Notes: a model not told the origin generated them from the letters alone. A stretch of DNA of 64,000 nucleotides from Pempheris klunzingeri (GCF_042242105.1 NC_092017.1:18128432-18192431); one strand, 5' to 3'; positions 14,269 to 28,500 are shown, numbered from the stretch's first letter. Program-made: numbers and translations.

Positions 14269-17200
14269 AGATGAGAGGTTGTGGATTAAGGAGGTAATTC
14301 TACAGTTACAAGTAATTTAAACCATAGTTTTTTCTATTTCAACTGAGGTAATAATCTAGACAATTGAGAGAAATTTAGAGAGAATTTACACCAAAGTTTT
14401 TGTTTAAATGTACCTCAAATTTATATGGCCACAAAAAGACAGATTGGGCCTTTTACGGAGGCCTTATTGGTAGCTGCTGACAGCGAGGTTCACAAGCTTG
14501 TCTACATTTCTGCACATATCATGCAAAGCTGACAAAGATAAGACTGTGGTAACACATTCCTAAGTTGCTATGCTGCTGCTAATTTCCTTTCATCCTTACC
14601 TGAGCCTCACTTCTGCTATACAATCTCTGTCCTCTATTTTTCCTTCTGTTAAGGGCTGATTTGATAAAATGAGAGTTGTGTAAATCCAATGTCCTCTATG
14701 CATCATCACTATCTTTGAGCACGTACTTCAGACTTTGTTACACACCTTCTACACATCCACCAGAAATGGTATAAATCAACATTCATGTGGCTGTGCTGAG
14801 TCTGTCTCCTTGTCTCTGAGCCTCTCTAAATCCCTGAACAGCTGAAAACTTTTTTTTTGTTTGTTTTTGTTGTTTCTATGGTGAACAAACATAGCACAAC
14901 TTTTTAAAATGTGATTGATGAGGATAAGTGTCAAAATGAGCTACATTCATCTACTTTGTGGGATTTTGTCTTGACTGATGTTGGATTTGAAAATGGTGTC
15001 GCATGCAAAACAGTTCCAGTGACACCAGATATATTGGTACTGCAGGAGCTTGACAGAAATTCTTCCTTAGGGACAACAAACCCTTACTTAGTTACATAAC
15101 TTTTGAGATGTTCAGCAAGAAAGAGAGCAAAAAAAAAACAAACAAACTTGAAAGCAATAGACAAAATGGCAGTAATTGGTAAATGTCCAGAAATAGAAGG
15201 GTCATGATCGAGGTGGTTTTCATTCCTTCATGGGATTCATGAAATTCTCCAACTGAGTTGACTCAGGGCCTTTACAGACCAAGGTCAACTTAGATCAAAA
15301 TGGTTTTAATAAAGTTTTGGCGATGTGTTTATGAGAAATGTTGAAAACAAAAGACTGGAACAATCTGTACTCCACAGGGACACTCTACAGTCAGTTTGCC
15401 AGCTTTTGCATGCATTGAAATTAATTCATGCCACGATCACACGTCAAAAACATGGCTTCAAAACAGCTTCCTCACACAAAGTACTTTGTTGGTTCCTTGA
15501 ACCTTTTTCCCAGCCTGAATGTTGTTGTCACCAAGCTGCATGTTACCCCAACAAGCATCTGGAGATTTGGGCTGGGGGCAGCAGGATGTTTAGGTATGAG
15601 GGACTTTTTCCCACAGAAAAAAGCCGTTTTTTGTGACATCCCATTGAGTAAGATATTGAAACCTTTTGTGCTTACTCATCTACATCAACTGACCTTTTTG
15701 AATCAGAAAGAAGCAAAGCTCCCATAAAAGATTAATAAACAAGGCAAAGAGTCTACAGAGATCTAGTGGCTCTGTGACATACGTAGTGATTCAGCGCTGT
15801 GCTAGCATGTTAATATTTTAAAATTAGCAGTAAACATGAACTACAGCTAACGATAATTGGAATATCATTAGTTTTGCAGGTATTAAAGTAGGTAGTGAAG
15901 TTACAGCACGTCATCTTGATGGGGAGATGAATGTGTTATAAAAGTTCACAGTAGTCCATTCAGTGGTTATCAAGATATTTAACTCATAACCGAAAATGTG
16001 AACCTCATGTTGGTGCCATAGTGTAAATCAAGGGGGTAATCAATGTCATTAGGATTCACCCTCTGGGGAACACGCATGTCTGTACAAAATACCATCCACA
16101 GAGCCACACAGCCTGCATGTCTAAACATATAAAGAATCCATGAAAGTCCTTAGAGAGCTTGATACCATTTTCTAGGACTGTCAGTAGTACAGTAGTAGTA
16201 CAAGTGGAACAGATAGCAAAAAAGACAAAAAAAATAATGCCGGGATATCTATGTTGCCTGAGTAATGTTCCTTCTGGATAAGTGAAGGTTGAGACCTCCT
16301 CACTAAACATTTCTATTGTAACTTGGTAGATTACTCATCTGTTGTGAATATGCAAGCGAACACTGCCAGAAACAAACAAAAAGGTTACTGTTGATGCGAT
16401 GTATACAGGTCACAGATGAAGCAGTGGCCTGGTTTATGTACAGTACATGCTGTCCCCTGGGTGGTCCAGTGTGGTCCGCAAGAAAGGTCAACCCTGTGGC
16501 ATACTGGTAATCCATGCATAAATGTGTGACCTGAACGCCTAAATTATAAATGAATGAATAAATGAATACAGCCAAACCAGCTGAATGAAAGAAGCTGTCC
16601 ATCTCGCAGCAGTTCTCCTTGCGTTGCTGACCGGCTCGGTCTGGTCAGCACCTGGCGGACGCTCCAGAGGATGTTTTTGGACAGAGGCCTGTCTGGGAAA
16701 ATAAACCTTCGTCTGACCTCAAGCGCCAGTTGCGGAGTCTCCCCCGACCTCACCACCTGACACAATGTTCCTCCCACAAGCGCGAGCATCACGCCTGGGT
16801 GGCCATGCAGGAGAGGGGAACTCTATTTGGCATCCTGTGGAAGGGAAAGCAAAATCCACGACGAAGAAGAGCAAAACTACGATTTCTTTTTGTTGTCCCA
16901 CCGCAGTGATTAGACTCCTTGATTTATAAACATTCATCTTCTTGGCCTTCAATTTCTTTCACTCAGGCTAAAATCAAAACTGTTTTGGGAATCTTTTAGC
17001 GCATTGTTCTTTGGCAGCTGCTGGGCTGTTTCTTGTGTTTCTGCCTGGTCTTGTCCAAGGTCTTGCCAGGTGAAGCAAATAGTTGCCGGAATTGATTTAT
17101 ATTGAATAATACTTCTGTATGCAGTTGGAGTGTGGTTGCACTCCCTCACCCCCTCCGCTCCCCCTCCTCGTCCCCCTCTTTCTCTCTCCCTCCTGAAATC

Positions 17201-18131
17201 TTTCTGTGCATGTGTGATGGCTTCTGTAATGAGTGCTCTTTGATGTGGAGGAGATCTAGGGTAAGGAGAGTGCTTAGTTGAGTGGGAGGAGAGGAATATG
17301 AGGCAGGTACGCCGTGGTTGTGTGTTAAAAGTCTTGTTGTCTCCCATCAGACCATGCTCAACCATCCTGAATGCGAATGCATCTCTTTGGATTTCCATGG
17401 TCTCTGTCTTCCCACATAGTCCTGGTTTTCAATGAACATTTAGCTCATTAGCACAAGTTTACTTTCACATGCCAGTCTTGGTAATGTACAGCATCTACAC
17501 ACTTGTTTACTTCCCTGCATTCCTTGAACCACTTGTCCCAGGTTGACTCCTCTGAAACCAATTCAAAGACATTTTCTGCAGCAAACTACAAAGCTTCAAC
17601 CTGTGTGAGGTGCTGACAGACATCTGTCACAAAGGACCAAGAGAGAAAAACCCTTTGATTCGCTGCATGGCGGAAGAAAAAGATGGGCAGTGTGGGGAGG
17701 GAAATGGGCCAGCTCTCTGATTTGATGGATATTTCTGACGCAAACCGGTAAAAAGGTGAGTGCTGCTGGTGGTGCAGATATGTGTGTGTGTGTATGTGTG
17801 TGTCCAAATAAGTGTTTTTCTACCCCTCCTCCTCTGCCTCTGTCTCAAACAAAAGATGCAAGCCAAGGCTACAAAATGGTAGTGGTGGAAGGAAAATAAC
17901 TTTTGTTTTCCATTCATTTCATTTATTACTCCTCTGAATACCTTGGAGGTGAGAAACTTCGCCCGCCATTACAGAAGGAGGTATAACAACCAGACTGCAA
18001 TCACCGGTCATTTGGAGATCTGAGAAATCAGGAGAGGTGGAAGAAGAAGAGAAGCAAGAAGGGGAAAGTGGAGAGAACTCCAACAGTGTTGGGAAATAAC
18101 AGCTGAAGAGGTTTTAAGGCTCAGAGGCAAG
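14269..18131. other. Non-coding stretch, possible distal ALP promoter at its end
   Basis: No gene is recognised. A GC-richer block at about 16600-16810 holds an open minus-strand frame (16544-16792) without a known domain. Polypyrimidine tracts occur at 17150-17195. The last 150 bp precede a candidate alternative leader exon of the alkaline phosphatase gene. Confidence 0.4.
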
Positions 18132-18183
18132 ATGATAGTGTTGACGTGCTTCCTCCTTCTCCTCTCTGGATGTGGCCACGCAG
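18132..18183 (+). CDS. Candidate alternative leader exon of ALP copy 1
   Basis: An ATG opens 17 codons reading MIVLTCFLLLLSGCGHA, a typical short signal peptide, and runs into GCAG|gtgagt, a strong splice donor in phase 1. The acceptor of ALP exon 2 (22869) also expects phase 1, so the exon would join cleanly to give A-L-Y-E-I. The leader encoded at 22028-22121 uses the same phase. This could therefore be a second, upstream first exon of the same gene with a different signal peptide and promoter. It could also be a chance match or a relic of another ALP copy. No transcript evidence is available here. Confidence 0.4.
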
Positions 18184-18614
18184 GTGAGTCAGAATTTTGT
18201 ATTTGTGATGTTGCCAAGGAAGCGAGAAAAATGTTAGCAAACCAGCAGACATAAGCAAATATTTGATGTGGTCATTATGTGGCCATGAAAGCATTTTTAT
18301 ATGACGTGATGTCAAATGCAATATATTCTTCAATGCACACAGTAAAAGTGGAGCTATACGCCTGGATATGAGTTTACTGCAATTTACTTTTTTTCCATGT
18401 CATAACTTTTAGGTCTGAAGTTAAACATGAGAAACCATGTACAATTATAGCACATCACAGAACAGCAGGCAGGCATATTTATATACATATACAACATATA
18501 CACAATGACACACACAGACACACAATCTTTCTCATACACATAGAGACTTTTCTTTCAATCTCCTTAATGCTTACATGCTCTGTGCTTCTTGCTAAACCAG
18601 TCTCTTTAAGTTAA

Positions 18615-18694
18615 TCTCTCTCTCTCTCTCTCTCTCTCTCGCTCTCTCATCTCATATCACATACATGCACACACACACACACACACACACACAC
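18615..18694. repeat. (TC)n and (CA)n microsatellites
   Basis: A TC tract at 18615-18640 and a CA tract at 18668-18694, separated by about 27 bp of mixed sequence. Confidence 0.95.
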
Positions 18695-19620
18695 GTACAG
18701 CCATAGCTTAATTAGGGTAAACTCCATATTTCCTTTATGAGTCCAATTAAAAACTTAGAGGGGCCACTTCTCAAAGCTGTCAGACTGTTTGATGTCGAGG
18801 TAACAACCTCTCGCTGTAGCTGCTTTGAGCTGTCTTGAGTTGGGACGTGGGTCTCTCGGTACTTCACTTCTAAATTGTCCCCCAATTGAGTTGCATGCCA
18901 GCAGTAAAACCTTTTATGACTGGCCTTCGACTGTTCTAAGATGGGATCTCAGTCACCAGCACTTCACATAAAAGGGGGTTACATCATTTACGGGTACCTC
19001 CTTAAATTGATCAAGATATATTCTTCATCTGTCTTGTGGATGTCACTCTGAGTGTGTGTTTGAGGGAAAGGGGGGTCATATTTGTGACAAAGCCAAAATA
19101 GATCACAGGCATCATTGCAGACTTAGTTTAACTGTTCCAACTGTGCTGTCTCTGTTTTTATTCTGTTTAAGATCTGGCAGTCTCTCTGTCTCTTCAGTAT
19201 ATTTCTTTCCCTGCTGGATTTCTAACTCTGTCTCCTCTTTAGGATACCATCTAAAGCATCTACAACTTTCCCCGCCAATATCCTTAGCCCAATCACTTTC
19301 TGCTCTTCCTTTGTCATATCTCAAAACGTTCGCTTAAAAGTCATCTTTAAAAAGTCAGGGGGAAGAATTTGGCTCTTTCTTTGAAATTGTGGCTGTGTGG
19401 TCTGGCACCGCCCACATATATTTCCTTTGACAACCTGAACCTAAACATTTCCCTCCATGAGTTGTAATCTAGACGCAAAATCGGGCTAAACACTGTAATT
19501 TACAGAATCTGTAGGTTAAAGGAGTCTTGCTTTTCAAGAGTAGTGAGGAGGGAAGCAGAGGGGAGTATAGCATTTGTAATTTACTTTTAGGGGATTCTGA
19601 CTCAGGATCCAGATGCTGGA

Positions 19621-19621
<1 letters not shown>

Positions 19622-19664
<43 letters not shown>
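19622..19664. repeat. (TG)n microsatellite
   Basis: More than twenty perfect TG units, one of the longest dinucleotide tracts in the window. Confidence 0.95.
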
Positions 19665-19668
<4 letters not shown>

Positions 19669-21892
19669 CCAGTGTATATTTCTATACACTGTTTTAAGTT
19701 CTTTTCATATCAACCACACAGGGTAACCCTTGAAAGAAACTTTTTTGTAATGAATCTGAGGGCATTTATCTGTATATAGATTTCTTCCATAATTTTAGGG
19801 TTTTTTTGTTTGTATCTTTGTGTTATTTAGCTTTTGTTTTTTTTTGACGTGGTAGACAGCTGCACAATACCCACAATACCCACGCAACTGAGCATGTAGC
19901 AATTGGTCAACGTCTTAATTCTAGTAGTCCTCCAGAATGCCCACTTCTTCTATTTCTTAAAATGCTTTTTTTTGGCATCTTACACACCACATGCCAATTG
20001 ACAGCTTCTCAAGGGACATTAAGAGGATACATTTTCCGTGACAAACTCCAAGGAAATTGTATTTAAGAGCTCCTTCAAAGAACTGGCAGTTACTAAAGTT
20101 GATCTGTTGCTCCTCGATGGTGCAAACAACAGCAAAAAAAAAAAGAAAAAGATTCTGGGGGCAAAGATTTTCATACAAGTCCATCCACAATGAAAATTTT
20201 CACCATTTGAAAGTGACAATAGATGTCACAGATTAAAAACAAACCATATAGTGTTTTAGTTTGAGAACAGTTGGTTTTATTGCTCCTCGTTATAGATAGT
20301 AATTATTCTTTACCAGGCTGGACTCTATATATTTTTGAGATTCACGAACAGGTGCTCTTTTTGGTCGGATAGGACAGGAAATCTGTTTAAACCCCCCACT
20401 GTACAGTTTCCTCTGCTTCGTGATCTCAATAGTGTACACAAGTCACCATCTGCTACACTATAAATATCCCGTATACACTTGCTCTCCATCAGAGGCCAGG
20501 AGATCTATATACTGAATGTTGGACATCAGAAATTGATTAACTGATAATATAACTGGAACGTATAGAAGTTACACACATCCTTAAACTGTTGACGTGCTCT
20601 GCTTTATTTACTTTAGCCTTCCAAATTCCCAGGATTCACTGCATTCCCAAGAGAATTCAAGCTTGCTATATAATCAGTCAACAAAAGCAACTAAGCACCT
20701 TTTGGTGGATGGATGATCCGCCCTGAGACCTTAAACAGCCACCAGGTGTTTACACTTGTCTTGCAAGAAAACTCATTTTTTCCCAGCATAAGCTAGACTT
20801 TCTCTGAGGAGCAAACCCATAACAAATGGACAGGCAGACATGCCTCCACAAGTTCTCCTGTTCTTGCACATTGCCGCTGGTATTTCCAGTTCATGTGGTG
20901 TGGACCACATCATGTGAGGCCTCTTTACCCAGATTGCTGCTATGATTTTATTGCAGTCTTGATTAGGCACATGTGACTAACTCCAAGCCCCTGTTGGCAA
21001 TGGGTGAGTGGTTGGCAGAAAGCAGAGGTCTTCCAGAGCTCTGAATTGTAACGAGATTCAGCCTCGCGGGTTCACGAGGCGAGAGTCGTTCACCGGGAAT
21101 TTGATTCTTCTGGCCATGTGGAACAAAGTTGGCCCAACTCACTTCATTTCACACATTAACCGTTGTGTTTGCGTAGAGGAGAGACATTTTCATTCTGCAG
21201 GCGGTCTCCACTACCTCACAGAAGAAAAATGCTAACCCTGCTTCACTTCCCACGGAAAAACCAGCCAAGTTGACTTGGTGAGAGAGGAAAAATATTGGGG
21301 TCTTTTAAATGCAAAAAATCAGTGGGGCGAAATGGAAATATGACCATTTTTCCTGACATGAAAAGCAGAGCACATCAAATCTCAATCATGATATTCTAAA
21401 GAATAGGTTGGACTTCGTTCCATTTCCTCCCCTGGACTGTTTTTCTAGGGGATGGGGGAATAGAAATGGAAAGAGACACAGTTATGATTTGTATCGTGAT
21501 GGATGCCAACACAAATTGGGTAGCCTTTTTTTTTTTTTCTCTCTCTCTGTTAAAGGGACTGCTGCATAAAAAGACCCATTATACATTCACCACATCAAAG
21601 GACCATTCACATTTCTATCATACACACTTTAGAGTGGAGGAGCCAGGGAAAAGAAGGGGAACTAAATTAAAGCAACCTTTTAAAACAATAAAATGGGGGT
21701 GCATTTTCAGGAATCAAAGTGAGTAGAGGGGCTGTGATGCTACAGTGCTCTTGTGTGGTCCCAGCTTCTCTGTCTCTTTTTCTCTCTCTCTCTCCCCTGG
21801 CTCTTCCTCCTCTCACATTTTCTCTTCCCTCTTTTGTGGCTGTAAGCCTATGAGCTGGCGTGGGCCCTTCCTTACTACACACCCAGTGGGGC

Positions 21893-21902
21893 TTTAAAAA
21901 GG
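21893..21902 (+). promoter_or_regulatory. TATA-like box of ALP copy 1
   Basis: TTTAAAAAGG lies 135 bp upstream of the leader ATG at 22028. A start about 30 bp downstream would give a 5' UTR of roughly 100 nt. The neighbourhood is GC-richer than the surroundings. This is inferred from motif and position only. Confidence 0.4.
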
Positions 21903-22027
21903 CAGGGCTGGAGGTCTCAGCAGCCTCACACACTCTCTGCCTCTTGCCTCTGTCTTTTGGTGTCGGTGTGCTGCTCTGAAAGCCGGCTGTGTCAACCTCT
22001 CCAGCCTCCAGGTTGCTTGGATTAGAG

Positions 22028-25000
22028 ATGCAGACGCTACATTGCAGGGCCCCAAATCTCCTGCTTCTGCTTCTGGGCCCCATACTGTTGGCTGTGGGCC
22101 GGGCCGCTACGGAAAGCCAAGGTGAGGAGACGACAGAGTTATTATTGCTGCCCGCGGTTGGGATATTAGTAGCACTTTGTGGGCAGACAAATGGACGCAC
22201 AGGGAGACTCATGCAGGTAACCTCAACCTGGGAAATGGTGAGTGTATAAGGACAGACTGTGCTCGAGAACATGAGCACAAACTCAGGTGTGTAGGTGTTA
22301 CGGAGAGTGTGTGTGTTAGTGTAGATGCACAAAAGCGTGCGTGAGTATATTTTTGCCTATGTCTACGTGTTTATGTAAAATTTGGGATGGACTGTTTGTC
22401 TTTCCGTTGTTTTGGTGTGTGGCCGGAGGAAAGTTCTTTTATGACTTCCCTCAGTGTGAAAAGGCTTGTGTCAGTTCAGTGGGTATGAACTGAAACAAGC
22501 CACTGTGTCCTCTTGGCTGTTTTTGTCATTTTTACACCTCTACAGATGTACTTCTTCTCTTGTCTAACCCAAGGCCAAATATCATTCAAGGTGTCAGAAA
22601 AAGGCATAGAGAGGCACGAACAAGAGACACAAGAGTGTGAAGGCACCCACAGACATACTAGAATTCGCTTGAAGCATCTATATATACTGGAGCTTTACCA
22701 TTGCACACATGCATACACCACACGTCCACACATACTAAGCAGTCAGCTTCAAACACACCCTGTATCTGATTCTCTGCCTCCGTAGATCAATGAGATTCAC
22801 TCATATCCACCTAAACTCCCCAAACAACCCATCTCATCTCTATTTATGTGTGTGTTTCCACGGAGCAGCGCTGTACGAAATTGAGAGGGAGCCAGCCTAT
22901 TGGGATGCTCAGGCCAGGGCGACACTGGATGCTGCGCTGAAACTTCGCCCTCTGGACCACCAGGCCAAGAACGTCATCCTGTTCCTAGGTGATGGTAGGT
23001 CGTGCCATCATTATCGAATCTGTAACATACATTCGATACTGACTTGGTTATGCTTGAAGTTTGAACAGAAAAAGCGAGTGATAAACAGAGCTCAATGTGC
23101 AGTGGAAGAAAATGGTCAAGTGTGTGCAGTTGCAGTGCATTTTTCTGTGCTCAGAATGAATGAATGTGCGAGTGTTTGTGCAGGCATATGTCTAGATTTG
23201 TACAGGCTGATTATCCAGTGGTCATAATAACACTCTGGACAGCTTTAGTGATTTGTTCAAATGCTTAAAATGAATTACATTTACATGGACATGACAAGCA
23301 AACTCTCGGAGTCCTGTGGTGTGATTAATGACTGAAGTAGGAGGGCAAAAGCAGTTTTACATTAATCTGTTAGACAGGAGGAGTTCATATTTCACAACAA
23401 CAGCCATGATGATGGATTTTTTTCTAACTTTGACCTTTTCTTTAACTTTAACTAGTTGTTGCTTAAAGCTGCTCTGAAAAATATTTTAAAATGGATCAAT
23501 TGACAAAGCTTGTAAAAAAAGAAGGTGACTGGCCCACAGAAAATGGTCAGATTACTTTACAGTCCCCAGTACAGGGGTTGTATGAAACAAGTGTAAAGAC
23601 AAGTGTATTTGATAGCACCTTGAGTTTTCTTCCTCACAAAACATTTGCAAAGCAATTTTTTTCACATTTTATATTACGCAATATTTACATCCATGTTTTC
23701 TGGATAGCAATCTGCTTCTTCAATGCCTTTGTTGGCACTTCACTACGCTTTTTGGCACCGTGAACTTCCGACTTGCTGAGCGTGAAAACTAACTGCAGGA
23801 TGTGAGTCGTGCCATCCGCATGCTAGTGCACGTGCCTATATGTTCCCATGCATGTGCACGACTCAATGGGGACCTGCTCTTAAAATCATTTTGCTTCATA
23901 ATGTTACTAGTTATCCAAAACTTCACAGTGCACCTTTGAAGTGGCAATTCAAATTAGCGCAGGGGCGAGCTGTCACCCTCAAGATCCACCTCTCACACAC
24001 GTGTCTTCCTTTAGAAGTGTAATGTAGCATTTAGTGACTCTGTTGTCTATCAAAAGGGACAACCTTTGCCAATTCAGGAAAGTCTCCATCTGGATCGGAT
24101 TTTATTGGAACATTTTTCAGATTAATTGTCACTTGTGTGGATATTTGCAACTGGTGAGGCATGAGAGTCATTTTTGTAAGGGGAGCTGTTTAAAGGCTCG
24201 GAGATTTAAGAGTGTTTTTACTGTTAAGTACTTGAATATCTGCTTTAAATCAGACTTACTTAGTCACATTTCTGGGTGGTCGAGTTTTCTTTGTGCATCT
24301 CTCCAGTAATACCCTGCCCAGAGCTTGTTCTCACTTTTATGACTGTGATGTTAAAAGAAGAGTTGAGTCCATAACAGTGACATGGGCCCTGTTAAGTACG
24401 GTTTTTGCAGTCAGCGCTGAAATAGTGGACCACAGGAAGAGATGAAACAGATCCCTTAATTTTTCTTTGGAAAAAGTGATCAAAAGGCATGTAATGCATA
24501 TGTTTTATGTACTATATGCCAAATAGTAATTCTTCAGTATCTTTATGTATGTTTACATGGTACATGTTCTACCAATAGTGGTTTAAATACTTGCCTGGAA
24601 GAGTCAGTGTTGGTTTGTGTGATGATTTTGTTTGAAAATGTGGTTCTCCTAGAAAACCACTGCTTTCAATGCCCATTTGTGGATTCAGATGACGTTAATG
24701 GCCTCGCCATGCTTCGACTTTGTTTGCTTAGAGGATTACCAAATCAATTTTTTTCCTCAATCTGACAGTTATAGTCTGAGCTTTTTAAATAAACACATAT
24801 TATTATTTCTGGTCTGGATTTTTGAATTGGTCACAAACTGGATAGAGAACGGTACTGTTAGCTCTGTGAGGTCAGAACGGCAAAACTTCATTCAGAATAC
24901 AGATTTCTAAATCATTTTGTCTTTGATATGTCATTCATTATGTCAGTAGACTGATGTCAGTGAACTTCACCTGTCAATCATTGTCCCCCAGGGATGGGTG

Positions 25001-25342
25001 TGTCCACCGTGTCGGCAGCTCGAATTCTGCGAGGTCAGATGGAGGGCAGGTCCGGGGAGGAGACAATGCTGGCCATGGACACCTTCCCATATGTGGCTCT
25101 GTCAAAGGTAACAACACAGTGTTGACCTGTCATTATTCATCAATGAATTATCAAAATGTGGACTGCAATACAGTTTCTAATTTGAAAGAGCCAGCAGGGT
25201 TTCATCATATAACTTCCTGAATTATTTCTGATTTCTCAGAAAAGAGAATATTTTCCGATTAGTACCCGTGTCTATGCTTGTCTGTGCTATGTACTTTCTT
25301 TCCACAATAAATGCCTTTAAGATGTAAATATAAATATTCATC

Positions 25343-25388
<46 letters not shown>

Positions 25389-25527
25389 AAACACTGATAT
25401 CTGTGGATTGACTCCAAGGATAAGCTCTGTTGTTGGTTGTGAGGTATGTCATTCACACATGTACATGTTTATGTATGTGTCTGCTTGGAAAGTTAGTAGA
25501 GTGTGACACATGGAGTGACGGGGAGGA

Positions 25528-25567
<40 letters not shown>

Positions 25568-28500
25568 CTACATATGAATACACCAGCATAAAGAAGGGTG
25601 GCTTAGCATGTGTGTGTCCATTTTTCACATGCTTTGTTCTCATAGCATGTTGCATCTTGCCTCATACCAAACAGCTCTGAGTGAAGTACTCAAACCTCTG
25701 TGTGAGAAGAGTTTCCTAAAATCTACAATCAAAATTAAATTGCTGACATTGTGCATGACAGATAAGTTGGATCCAGTTTTGTGGCCAGGTATAGTCCCTC
25801 AGTTGTTGACTTACGTGTGAGTGAGTAATACAACTTTATTATGTCTTTATTTCCTTTCATGACTTTAATGGTGTTTGTGTTTCTACTCCACAGACCTACA
25901 GTGTGGATAAGCAGGTAGCAGACAGCGCTAGCACGGCAACAGCCTACCACTGTGGGGTGAAGGCCAACGCTAAGACAGTGGGGCTAAGCGCTAACGCAGT
26001 GGCCTATGAGTGTAACACCACCTTCGGCAATGAGGTCTATTCAGTACTACGACGTGCTAAAGCACAAGGTAAAGATAACGTAATGGAAAGGTCAGCCTGT
26101 TTAAATTACATTATATATCTAGATATATTTCATATCTGCCATAAAATAGAAAATGAGCAGTAAAACAATCATCTGATAAACATGTTCTCTGCTACTTGAG
26201 TGTTATAGGTCAATGTTCACAACATCACTTGTGTGCAATAATTCATGTGTGAGAGATCATAGTGTCGATAATAACAAATATTATGCTCAATGTCAGTTAT
26301 TTTTGCTATGTGTTATTTTTCCCATCTTAAGTCTTTGTGCGCCTCCATCATTATCTCAGTGCACTACATGGTAGAGTACCATAGATGCAGTAGTACAGTC
26401 CTTGAGTGGTTCAATCACATTACTAGAGTGTCTTGTAGAATAAGGGAGTTAAATAAATATGACTGTAGATGTTGTATTGTGTTAAAAAGTACTGGAGGGT
26501 TTGTTTTAATATTTTTTTTCATGGAGCCATAAAGGTTTAATTATATAAGATTTCTTGGAGGCAGTATTTTATTGTTATAGTTAAATGTTTCTAAGGGAAA
26601 GTTAATTGGCAGTTTAGTTAAATTATTGGCGCTTGGGTCCTGGATTTACTGGTGACGCTACACATTATGACATTATGATTGGCTGTAAATCAGAAAGTGT
26701 ACTGAAGCAATTTGAATTCTGTATTTAATTTGTGCTGTGAATAAGTGTATTGTTGCAGTCTTGGACCGATACTTCTTCATCTAATTAAATATCAGTGCTT
26801 CGTTACAGACATTCTTCATTTCAGTGAAGAATCTAATAAATGATCATGTAACATCATGTAACACACTGTTAAAATGAATCCTATTCTCACCATCAAACTG
26901 TTAAATCCACCATATCTGGACATCCCCTAACTCCAAACAAACAAAACTCATTATACAAAGCTGATGTAATTTAAGTTACATTTTATTAGATGTAAATTTC
27001 TTTCTCTTCAATAAAAACTTGCCCATATAAATCGTAGTCTGCAGGGCTAACACATGACATCCATACAATTTGCCATGAAAAGCCAGTCATAATGTCATAA
27101 CGTGTTACGTCACACATGTGGCACGTCTTCGTCATGTGGCATCTACACCACCAAACACTGATAACGGGAGAGACGGTTGAAATACAAAATATATGTAAAG
27201 CGCAGTGATTTCCATTTCTAACTCATTCTTTGCTGTGGTAACAACCTTTACAAAGAAGCAAGAAGCTATAACTCTCACAAACTAGAACCTTTCGTATCCC
27301 TTACCTCGTCCACTGGGCATCATTACTGAACGAGGATGAACTCTGAGACCATTAATGACTGAGTTAGTGTCCTTATTTGTTCCTCCAGAGCAGCTCTGTG
27401 TGCATAATTTAAGTCACACTGTTACTTGTATAGTTTAGTCACTTGTACCAGTGTCACATAAAACATTGTGCGTGATTGCCTTAACAGTCTTACTCTGCCT
27501 TGTCCAGGTAAATCAGTTGGCATAGTGACCACCACCCGTGTCCAGCACGCCTCCCCGGCTGCTGCTTACGCCCACTCTGTCAGCCGAAGTTGGTACAGTG
27601 ATGCAGATCTTCCTGTCAGCGCCCGTAGACAGGGATGTGTCGACATTGCAACCCAACTTGTCACCAATGTTGACATTGACGTATGTAAAAACAATTTTCT
27701 TTGGCACATGTTTTGATATAAAAAACAATATTATTTGATTAATTGGATCAAGTTCAGTTGACAAATACGGAAACTTACTGTACTGATCTTTTATTGCTCA
27801 TTGTGCAAGTAAAACTAAGTGTAGTGTTTACACACCGGAGTAGTATGTCCTTGATTGTATTCATTCTCAGATGAATAAGGAGCAGTTAGTGGAAATAGTC
27901 TAATGTATAATGTATTTCATAGAATACTGTTCAGACATAAATAAATCAAATGAGGTGGTTTACTTAGAATATTAGAATATAACTCATTGATGAATAGCAT
28001 TTTTTAAATAGAGGAAGCTACCAACCTGATTTTCGAGACATCCTTTCTAACCTTACTTAGGTCACACCAAAGATACAGGCACCTAATATACACATATGAT
28101 TTGCATTTTCTTCTTTAAAATCATAACTCGTCACAATTGGCCACAAACAAAGGAGCAAGCTGAACTCTTCAAGCCATATAATAAGAATAACTCATTTATG
28201 AGATGTGAGGTGAATAAAGTTAACTACCTGCTAGATTAGAAAATCAGAGACACCTCTATTATTAGGGCTGTATAATCCTTCAGTGCAATGACCAACATAT
28301 TACTCTAAATATAAAGACTGCATTCTGTCTGGTGTCCCTTTAAGGTGATTCTTGGAGGAGGGAGGATGTACATGACACCAAAAGGCACCCCAGACCCAGA
28401 GTACCCTACTTCTAGCTCCCGCAAAGGGGACCGCAAAGACAAGAGGAACCTCATTGACGTGTGGATGAAGGCTAAACCAGTAGGATTAATCAACTCTGCG

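Larger units (their letters stand above)
18184..21888. other. Non-coding stretch between the two leader exons
   Basis: If the upstream leader is used, this is intron; otherwise it is intergenic. It holds (TC)n and (CA)n microsatellites at 18615-18694, a long (TG)n at 19622-19664, and AT-rich DNA. No exon is supported. Confidence 0.45.

Noticed and set aside
21667..22332. Minus-strand open frame of 221 codons
   Set aside because: It lies antisense to the ALP copy 1 leader exon and its promoter, is low-complexity in places (repeated Arg/Glu from a CT tract), and has no domain.
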